From Candidatus Woesearchaeota archaeon (GTDB taxonomy: Archaea > Nanobdellota > Nanobdellia > Woesearchaeales > GW2011-AR9), in assembly GCA_018670095.1 (NCBI GenBank), contig JABHRR010000014.1:1-47094 (forward strand): a stretch of DNA of 47,094 nt. The letters run 5' to 3'. Position numbers and translations under genes: made by a program. A model generated the notes under the pieces. That model did not search any database and was not told the origin of the DNA. It was given only the letters and a program-made list of their open reading frames with translations. This document shows, piece by piece, positions 42,309 through 47,094 of the stretch (positions are counted from its first letter, which is position 1; each line of letters opens with the position of its first letter).

Positions 42309-42415
42309 ACATAACGATGTTAAGTTCTCGGGACTTTATGTCCCGCTGGAGCATAGCGACAAGTTTTTTACCGCGGAGAATTCTTTTTTTTAAGAAAGGG
42401 AGACTTAAGACTTTA
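42309..42415 (+). repeat. Structured intergenic repeat D
   Basis: It begins ACATAACGATGTTAAGTTC. Hairpin 1 is CGGGAC-TTTAT-GTCCCG at 42329-42345 and hairpin 2 is CGCT-ggagcat-AGCG at 42344-42358. A 3' segment GAGACTTAA (42400-42408) nearly complements the TTAAGTTCTC of the left end. It lies between the divergent methyltransferase and the next plus-strand gene. Confidence 0.7.
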
Positions 42416-42458
42416 AATTACCAAAAGATTGATAAAACTGAATAATCTTAATGGACTT

Positions 42459-43127
42459 ATGACTCGAGTTTTTGGATTTGAAGTAAGAGAAAAGTTACCG
42501 AAAGAACGTATTAGAGAATTAGTGGATGGATTATTTCAAAATATTCAAGATGGGTTAAATGCAGTCTTGGATAGAAAGTGGGTTGCATATGGTTTAGGTT
42601 TTATTGTAGCTTTTGAAGATGAGGCTGTACCAGTAACAATCTATAATGGATATAAAGGAATAACTCAAGATGACTCAATCAAGGAATTATTTGAATCTGA
42701 ATATCAAATTCCAGAGGATAAAACAATTAAAGCCATCTTTGGATTGATTCAATGTGACCCGGATATTAGTGGAAATGAACCTATCCAGCGTCAGTATAAA
42801 TTTCCATGGGAAGCAGAACAATGGTATGTCATGACTGCTGGAAATTATGCAGCTGCTGATTTCTCGGATGTATCTTGGAATAATCAAGAAGCACCTTGGT
42901 ATTCTTTGGTTAATTATTTGAATACTAATCCAAAAAATATTAATTTTGACTGGATTAACAAGGAAGTGGCCCCTATAATTATGGCTGTAAGAAAAGATGG
43001 ATCAAAAATACTATTTGAGGATCAATTTAGTGGAAATAATTCTTTAGAAAAGACATACAAAGTTGAAGACCATGGTACTCATATTGTTTATTCGGGTGTA
43101 AGAGATTCTAAAGATCGATTAACATGA
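42459..43127 (+). CDS. Hypothetical protein (222 aa)
   Basis: The first ATG in frame is at 42459 (MTRVFGFEVREKLPKERIRE); a TTG at 42429 could extend it by ten residues. TTTAAATT at 42412-42419 is a possible TATA box. The protein is soluble, acidic and rich in Trp and aromatic residues (WEAEQWYVMTAGNYAAADF, WNNQEAPWYSLVNYL), with an alpha/beta pattern and no membrane segment. I do not recognise a family. It sits alone between repeats D and E, like a single-gene cassette. Confidence 0.6.
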   Translation: MTRVFGFEVREKLPKERIRELVDGLFQNIQDGLNAVLDRKWVAYGLGFIVAFEDEAVPVTIYNGYKGITQDDSIKELFESEYQIPEDKTIKAIFGLIQCDPDISGNEPIQRQYKFPWEAEQWYVMTAGNYAAADFSDVSWNNQEAPWYSLVNYLNTNPKNINFDWINKEVAPIIMAVRKDGSKILFEDQFSGNNSLEKTYKVEDHGTHIVYSGVRDSKDRLT

Positions 43128-43189
43128 TTTTTTATTAAGTCCCCCTAGTTTATAGTTTGCAAATAATTTTTTTATAGTAAGAAAATTAA

Positions 43190-43270
43190 ACATAACGATG
43201 TTATCTTTCCCCGACTTTACGTCTGGGTGAGAAACTTGTTTCTCAAGTTTTTCTAGCATTTAATTGTTTG
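43190..43270 (+). repeat. Structured intergenic repeat E
   Basis: It begins ACATAACGATGTTA. Hairpin 1 is CCCCGAC-TTTAC-GTCTGGG at 43209-43227 (six of seven pairs) and hairpin 2 is TGAGAAAC-TT-GTTTCTCA at 43228-43245, followed by CAAGTTTTT as in repeat D. The stem sequences differ from D but pairing is kept. Confidence 0.68.
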
Positions 43271-43335
43271 TTAAAAAATCCCCTCAAGAATCGTTCTCAG
43301 AAAATAATATAAACTCCTCTACTTTATTTGTAAAT

Positions 43336-44265
43336 ATGTGGCCATTAAGTAAAAAAGAGGTTCATAATTTAGATGAAAGAAAAATTATTATCCTTGATAA
43401 AAGTTACTTCTGGAAAAAAACATATAAATATGACCTAATCAAACAAAAACCACACGACGAACAAATTAATTTTATTAAAGAGAATATTCTGAAAATTTGT
43501 AATAAAAATAAAATAGCTAAACATTTTCCTGTGTTAAAATTTGTTTTAAGTGAAATGGGGAGTTATTCTAAAAGAGCCAATTATCAAATAAAGAAAGGAG
43601 TACCAATAATCACACTCGCTATCAACTTTTGGTCAGATGATTTGCCTAAAGCTATCATTCATGAATTGGCTCATGCGTGGCACGAAAAAGTGGGTGGTTA
43701 TTATACTTTAAAGAATGAGATTAATCAAAAGTTAAAGTATGTTTTATGGAAAAAGATACGTCCTAAAAAGAGCTTTTATCATTTCGTTAATTGGAGAACT
43801 TATTTGCAAGATTTTTTCTATGGGATGATTATGGAAGGTTTAGCTAGTTATATAGAACACGATGAGACAGATAAAATAATTCTTTCTAAAAAACAATTCA
43901 AATCTTTTGAAGGAGAAGCTTGGGCTAAAGCTAAAAGTTTTTTGTTATTTTATGAAAGAAAGTTGCTAACTTCTAAAAATTTAGATGAAGTTAAGGAAAA
44001 TTGGGAGAGATTTACGAATCTTAAAAATTCTGCCCAATATCCAATTGGTTTACATGTGGTTTATACTTTAGTTTTTTTTGGAAATCTCAGTTTAGAGAAG
44101 ATTGCAAAGATGAAGTTTTATTCGTTGTTAAAAAAATATGAAAGTATTATAATTTCTAATAAATTAGGCAAACCAATAGTTTCTGCAACTAGTGGAAGAG
44201 GAGTTCTTGATTATAAGAGAATGATAAATCAGAGTTTAATGTATTACAATAAACAAGTTAAATAA
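43336..44265 (+). CDS. Putative zinc metallopeptidase with HELAH motif (309 aa)
   Basis: IIHELAHAWHEKVGG gives the HExxH zinc site. About 60 residues later GMIMEGLASYIEHDE offers a Glu in a G-L-A-x-Y-x-E context that could be the third ligand of a gluzincin. The rest is helical and basic. I choose the ATG at 43336 because AATATAAA at 43306-43313 lies about 26 bases upstream, ideal for a leaderless transcript; an in-frame TTG at 43264 would put the TATA box inside the gene. No signal peptide is seen, so it is likely cytoplasmic. It fills the interval between repeats E and F alone. Confidence 0.68.
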   Translation: MWPLSKKEVHNLDERKIIILDKSYFWKKTYKYDLIKQKPHDEQINFIKENILKICNKNKIAKHFPVLKFVLSEMGSYSKRANYQIKKGVPIITLAINFWSDDLPKAIIHELAHAWHEKVGGYYTLKNEINQKLKYVLWKKIRPKKSFYHFVNWRTYLQDFFYGMIMEGLASYIEHDETDKIILSKKQFKSFEGEAWAKAKSFLLFYERKLLTSKNLDEVKENWERFTNLKNSAQYPIGLHVVYTLVFFGNLSLEKIAKMKFYSLLKKYESIIISNKLGKPIVSATSGRGVLDYKRMINQSLMYYNKQVK

Positions 44266-44319
44266 GAGGGGATTTTTTTAATAATAGATATTATAATTGT
44301 TACTAATGCTAGAAAAATT

Positions 44320-44430
44320 AAAGATAACGAGGTTAAGTCTCCTGAGGTTTATCCTCAGGTCGAGCGTAAGCGAGAAGTTGAGTTTGGGCTAAAGCAAGCA
44401 CAGAATGAGCTGCGTCTTAATGCGTTCTTT
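44320..44430 (+). repeat. Structured intergenic repeat F
   Basis: Left end AAAGATAACGAGGTTAAGTC; hairpin CCTGAGG-TTTAT-CCTCAGG at 44341-44359; a second weak hairpin around CGAGCGTAAGCG. The right end GTCTTAATGCGTTCTTT (44414-44430) pairs with the left end in three blocks (AAAG, AACG, TTAAG) separated by small bulges. The whole 111 bases can fold as one bulged stem. Confidence 0.68.
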
Positions 44431-44467
44431 CTCTTTTTAGTTTTAGAATAGATAGAGTTCAAATGCC

Positions 44468-44905
44468 CTATAATTCTCTGATTTTCTTAATTCTAATATC
44501 TTCAAATTTTGTTTCTTCTAAGATTGTTTCTAATTCAGAACTTCTTTTTATTGTTAGTGACCATTCTGGTTTTTTATCTCTCGGTGTTTTTTCTCTTATA
44601 TGGACTTCATAAGTATAATCTAAAACGTTTCTCATTGCATAACTTTGATCACGAGTGTCAAATTCTTCATAATGTGGGTAATATCCGCCTCTGTAAAATA
44701 ATTGCATTGCGAGAATTATTATACCGTTATACTCCTCTTGATCTGATTCCATTTTTAGTTCTAAAAGATCAGAGAAGATTACACTGGGAAAAGAATCCAT
44801 CCACCTATATACAAAAGTTCTTTCAAAGGGGCGGTAATTTTCCTCTTCCATTTCTGGCGTACAATATCCGTGGTGGTACAATTCAATTTTACATCGTGTT
44901 CCCAT
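44468..44905 (-). CDS. Hypothetical protein (145 aa)
   Basis: A soluble acidic protein opening MGTRCKIELYHHGYC. An MGTR[CS]..I start with a following YHH recalls a group of uncharacterised small proteins, but I cannot name it. It contains many aromatic residues (FVYRWMDSFPS, YRGGYYPHYEEF) and no membrane segment. An overlapping plus-strand frame is strongly hydrophobic in the manner of antisense shadows and is rejected. Its TATA box forms a symmetrical pair with that of the divergent TrmB gene, and leaderless transcription from about 44910 fits the ATG at 44905. Confidence 0.6.
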   Translation of the reverse strand: MGTRCKIELYHHGYCTPEMEEENYRPFERTFVYRWMDSFPSVIFSDLLELKMESDQEEYNGIIILAMQLFYRGGYYPHYEEFDTRDQSYAMRNVLDYTYEVHIREKTPRDKKPEWSLTIKRSSELETILEETKFEDIRIKKIREL

Positions 44906-44931
44906 GTTCTATTCTTTGGTTGTTAATGAGA

Positions 44932-44986
44932 ATTATTTAAATTGTTGTAGTAGTATATTTAACGACAATAGTAAAATTTAAATAAT
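44932..44986. promoter_or_regulatory. Symmetrical divergent promoter
   Basis: ATTATTTAAATT (44932-44943) and AATTTAAATAAT (44975-44986) are perfect inverted repeats of 12 bases. Each contains a TTTAAAT TATA core about 26-30 bases from the start of the gene it faces (44905 minus, 45007 plus). The 31 bases between could hold an operator shared by both genes, perhaps for the TrmB product. Confidence 0.55.
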
Positions 44987-45006
44987 GGTAGTTATTTTTG
45001 CTCGAT

Positions 45007-45741
45007 ATGGAGAAAGAAACTGTTTTGAAAAAATTTGGACTAACTGAGAAAGAAATTAAAGTGTTTTTGGCTAATTTAGAGTTAGGACAAGCAACAGTTA
45101 ATGAAATAGCAAATAAATCTAATACTTTTAGGACCTATTCTTATGATATTTTGAAATCTTTGATGGAAAAAGGATTAGTGAGATATTTCATTAAATCTGG
45201 TGTTAAATATTTTGAAACAGTTGAACCAGAAAAATTGATTAATATTTTGCATGAAAAAGAAGATCAAATAAAATCAATTTTACCGGAGTTAAAGCTATTA
45301 AGAGCAAAAACAACAGAAAAACCAAAAGTGGAATTTTATGAAGGAAAAGAAGGAGTTAAAACAATTCATGAGGATATAATTAAGACGAAACCGAAAGAAG
45401 TTTTAGTATATGGGAACACAGAAAAACATTATGAAGTTATGCAATGGTATTTTCCTCGTTATCTTAAAGAGAGAGTAAAAAACAAGATAAAAGCGAGAGT
45501 AATAACAGAAGAGACAAAATTTACAAAAGAAAAGATTAAAGGATTAGAGAAAAAAGAACTTAGAAGAACAAGATTTTTTCCAAAGGGGTTTACATTTCCT
45601 ACATTGAAATATATTTATAGCAATAAAGTAGCGATGATTTCTTTAGGTAAAAATATTGTGGGAATAGTTACAGAGAATAAAGATGTAGCAGAAGCGGAAG
45701 CAATGGCATTTGAACTCCTATGGAAAGGTGCGAAGCAGTAA
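45007..45741 (+). CDS. TrmB family transcriptional regulator
   Basis: A 244-residue protein from the ATG at 45007. The N-terminal winged helix-turn-helix matches TrmB (FGLTEKEIKVFLANLELGQA, VNEIANKSNTFRTYSYDILKSLMEKGLV), with the YFETVEPEKL wing. A short coiled segment (EKEDQIKSILPELKLL) and a C-terminal effector-type domain (VEFYEGKEGVKTIHEDIIKT...) follow. Archaeal TrmB proteins sense sugars or other small molecules; the ligand here is unknown. The upstream TTG at 44998 would fall after the expected transcription start, so the ATG is preferred. Confidence 0.85.
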   Translation: MEKETVLKKFGLTEKEIKVFLANLELGQATVNEIANKSNTFRTYSYDILKSLMEKGLVRYFIKSGVKYFETVEPEKLINILHEKEDQIKSILPELKLLRAKTTEKPKVEFYEGKEGVKTIHEDIIKTKPKEVLVYGNTEKHYEVMQWYFPRYLKERVKNKIKARVITEETKFTKEKIKGLEKKELRRTRFFPKGFTFPTLKYIYSNKVAMISLGKNIVGIVTENKDVAEAEAMAFELLWKGAKQ

Positions 45742-45779
45742 GAAAGAACGCCGTCATCATCTAGCCCAAACTCAATTAG

Positions 45780-45884
45780 ACTTAACATCGCGATTAAGAG
45801 AAGTTCGGTTTTGAGGCAACCCACAAAACCGAATTTGGATGGAGAAGTCTGCAAGATTTCGGAATCTCTTAATCGCTGTTATGC
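45780..45884 (+). repeat. Structured intergenic repeat G (attC-like)
   Basis: The left end ACTTAAC (fits RYYYAAC) is followed by a 3-base spacer and GCGATTAAGAGA. The right end TCTCTTAATCGC (perfect complement, 12 bp) is followed by T and GTTATGC (close to GTTRRRY). Inside is a second perfect stem TTCGGTTTTG/CAAAACCGAA (about 45804-45832). Total 105 bases. It occupies the 332-base gene-free gap before the MBL gene. Confidence 0.7.
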
Positions 45885-45886
45885 TC

Positions 45887-45942
45887 GTCTGACCGAAGGG
45901 CAGACCTAAAATTTAGTGCAACGTTCCGAAGGAAAATTTTAG
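45887..45942 (+). other. Two further hairpins downstream of repeat G
   Basis: GTCTGaCCgaaGGgCAGAC at 45887-45905, and a perfect 9-bp stem CTAAAATTT/AAATTTTAG at 45906-45914 and 45934-45942. The loops of both contain CCGAAGG. They could be part of the repeat G unit or a terminator for the TrmB transcript. Confidence 0.5.
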
Positions 45943-45945
45943 AGT

Positions 45946-46008
45946 TTTTGAGAACGCCGTCTTCAAGCCCGTAGGGCAATCTAACAAATACATCACGGGA
46001 AGGGGAAC
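45946..46008 (+). repeat. Left inverted-repeat arms flanking the MBL gene
   Basis: TTTTGAGAACGCC (45946-45958) and GGGAAGGGGAAC (45997-46008) have exact reverse complements on the far side of the gene at 46933-46945 and 46908-46919. A direct copy of AGAACGCCGTC also occurs at about 45745-45755. Confidence 0.75.
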
Positions 46009-46043
46009 TGTATCTTCATTCTAAAGTAGTTATTGGCAGAGGG

Positions 46044-46051
46044 TTTATAAA
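46044..46051 (+). promoter_or_regulatory. TATA box for the MBL-fold gene
   Basis: TTTATAAA centred about 26 bases before the ATG at 46074, so transcription should start at or next to the ATG (leaderless). Confidence 0.55.
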
Positions 46052-46073
46052 GGAGTTTATATTCCTATGTCCT

Positions 46074-46907
46074 ATGGGAAACGAATTAACCTTAGAATGG
46101 CTTGGGACTGGTTCAGCAATGAACTATGAACTAGGAAATTCAAATTTTACATTATCTAGAGGAGATTCTAAAGTTGTTGTTGATTTATCAGCTAATAATG
46201 CAAATATGTTAGTGGCAAGAAATTTTGAACTTGGTTCCTTGGTCAATTTAATAGCGACTCATGATCATGGGGATCATATTGATGGCTTGGAAGGTGTTGG
46301 TTTTTTAGGATGGAATGCTCTTGGAAGAGAAGATACCGAAAGACCAACTCTCTATGTTGCTTCTCAGAAGCTATTAGGTGCAGTAAAATCAACACTTTAC
46401 CAAAAAATGAAAGATCAACAACATCCTGATAATGCACCATTCCAAGCAGACTTCGATTTTTATTTCAATACTGTTATTGGAGAAGAAATAAAAATCCCGG
46501 GTTTACCTGCAATATATCTGCATCCAACATTACATGTTCAAGATATGGAATGTTATGGAGTTCATATTCCTGAATATGGTTTATGGATTTCTGGCGATAC
46601 AAGACAAGTTAAAGAATTACCAGAAGGAACAGCACTGGCTTTTCGAGATGCAGGAGGTCCAGGTAATGAGGCCAGAGTTCACTCAGATTTAGATCTTGAT
46701 TTAATTGATAGATCCGCTGATGAGAAAGCAATTACATTCTTATACCACATGGGCGGTACATGGAGAGACTCCAATCAAAAACAACATGGATTCGCAGGGA
46801 TGGCAATGCCAGGAGATAAATTTATTCTTGATGGTAAAGATTATAGATTAGATACAACAGAAACTTTTATTCATCAGAGAGTTCCATATTCCGGTCCAAG
46901 AGAGTAA
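46074..46907 (+). CDS. Metallo-beta-lactamase-fold hydrolase
   Basis: A 277-residue protein with the MBL-fold start LTLEWLGTGSAMNYELGNSNF, metal-site motif THDHGDHIDGLEG (HxHxDH), a later His in LHPTLHVQDM and the Asp of WISGDTR. A third His-bearing segment, FLYHMGGTW, completes a two-metal site. The layout is close to ribonuclease Z/phosphodiesterase-type MBL proteins, but the substrate is not clear. It starts at the only well-placed ATG. The gene sits alone, bracketed by nested inverted repeats and by repeats G and H. Confidence 0.85.
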   Translation: MGNELTLEWLGTGSAMNYELGNSNFTLSRGDSKVVVDLSANNANMLVARNFELGSLVNLIATHDHGDHIDGLEGVGFLGWNALGREDTERPTLYVASQKLLGAVKSTLYQKMKDQQHPDNAPFQADFDFYFNTVIGEEIKIPGLPAIYLHPTLHVQDMECYGVHIPEYGLWISGDTRQVKELPEGTALAFRDAGGPGNEARVHSDLDLDLIDRSADEKAITFLYHMGGTWRDSNQKQHGFAGMAMPGDKFILDGKDYRLDTTETFIHQRVPYSGPRE

Positions 46908-46945
46908 GTTCCCCTTCCCTTTCTATTACTTAGGCGTTCTCAAAA
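46908..46945 (+). repeat. Right inverted-repeat arms flanking the MBL gene
   Basis: GTTCCCCTTCCC (directly after the MBL stop) and GGCGTTCTCAAAA are exact reverse complements of the two left arms, in mirrored order. Arm spacing differs (13 bases here, 38 on the left). Confidence 0.75.
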
Positions 46946-46950
46946 TTTGA

Positions 46951-47049
46951 GCATAACGTTGGAATTATGCGAAGTGGCGAAGCCATTTGGGTGAGTAACG
47001 CAGGGGCTTTGATGCCCCGAGTAACGCAACCGCATAATTCCTGTTATAC
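46951..47049 (+). repeat. Structured intergenic repeat H (attC-like)
   Basis: Left: GCATAAC, 3 bases, GGAATTATGCG. Right: CGCATAATTCC, T, GTTATAC. The 11-base inner arms pair perfectly and the outer arms in six of seven positions. Inside are hairpins TGGC-gaa-GCCA and GGGGC-TTTGAT-GCCCC, the latter flanked by direct GAGTAACGCA copies. Total 99 bases, with the same spacing as repeat G. Confidence 0.72.
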
Positions 47050-47052
47050 GTA

Positions 47053-47083
47053 GCAGACCTTTGATGGTCTGCGGAGTTTTTTT
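47053..47083 (+). terminator. Intrinsic-type terminator after repeat H
   Basis: A perfect 7-bp stem GCAGACC-TTTGAT-GGTCTGC (47053-47072) is followed, after GGAG, by seven T (47077-47083). This is the bacterial Rho-independent form. It would end transcripts from the MBL gene. Confidence 0.6.
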
Positions 47084-47094
47084 GTCACCGAAAA

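Noticed and set aside
44509-44940. Plus-strand hydrophobic 143-residue frame overlapping the minus-strand unknown gene
   Set aside because: The minus-strand frame has a well-placed TATA box and a normal soluble composition. The plus frame is a Leu/Phe-rich reading of the opposite strand.
45742-46073. tRNA or other known RNA gene in the gene-free gap
   Set aside because: No D-, anticodon- and T-arm pattern or GTTCRANNC box could be found; the structure is explained by repeat G and inverted repeats.
38871-47049. CRISPR array
   Set aside because: The repeats are 0.9-1.8 kb apart, imperfect and separated by genes, with no short unique spacers and no cas genes.
38871-47049. Calling the region a confirmed integron
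   Set aside because: No integrase or attI is visible, several repeats lack a clear right end and some genes run the opposite way, so it is kept as a candidate only.

Overview
The window is AT-rich DNA from an archaeon. The evidence is an MCM helicase, a TATA-binding protein, two RPA-like OB-fold proteins, an archaeal RNase P p30 subunit, a TtuA-type tRNA thiolase, a TrmB-type regulator, and TTTATAAA/TTTATATA boxes about 25 bases upstream of likely start sites. Small housekeeping proteins next to many secreted proteins that begin M..(N)KKG followed by one hydrophobic helix suggest a DPANN lineage, probably Woesearchaeota/Pacearchaeota-like. That placement is an inference; there is no 16S gene here.

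Layout. (1) 1-7184, information processing: end of a SpoIIM-like membrane protein, an RPA32-like protein and MCM in one minus-strand operon, TBP, a ThiI-like THUMP protein that has lost its PP-loop, an intact TtuA-type thiolase converging on it, a minimal nucleotidyltransferase and RNase P p30. (2) 7252-26364, a surface-protein block: a 1688-residue secreted protein, an 824-residue pilin-like protein, a Cys-rich membrane protein, three tandem putative lipoproteins sharing an MKLE.IT...FK leader (two carry LDL-receptor class A modules, one a TolB-like propeller), and a 2126-residue multidomain membrane protein. (3) 26366-37189, about 17 consecutive, often overlapping genes for proteins with a pilin-like N-terminus ([KR][KR][GAS] plus one helix) and diverse, often Cys-containing ectodomains. 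Two of them are only 43 and 46 residues. No motor ATPase, platform protein or prepilin peptidase is in the window. (4) 37259-38368, an RPA1-like protein. (5) 38409-47094, a mosaic of unrelated single genes (YdjM-like, YHGS protein, RidA, HAD phosphatase, YdeI-like, methyltransferase, HExxH protein, TrmB, metallo-beta-lactamase fold and unknowns). Many have their own close TATA box, and they are separated by a family of same-orientation, hairpin-forming repeats.

The genes of regions 2-3 probably build one cell-surface apparatus: giant ectodomain proteins, lipoproteins and a large set of pilin-like minor subunits. Region 5 resembles a gene-cassette array. Its repeats (about 75-110 bases, starting ATAAC/TTAAC; the best ones end GTTAT and close into a long imperfect stem) have attC-like geometry, although no integrase is visible. 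The two systems I would follow up first are the pilin-like cluster and this repeat-separated array.
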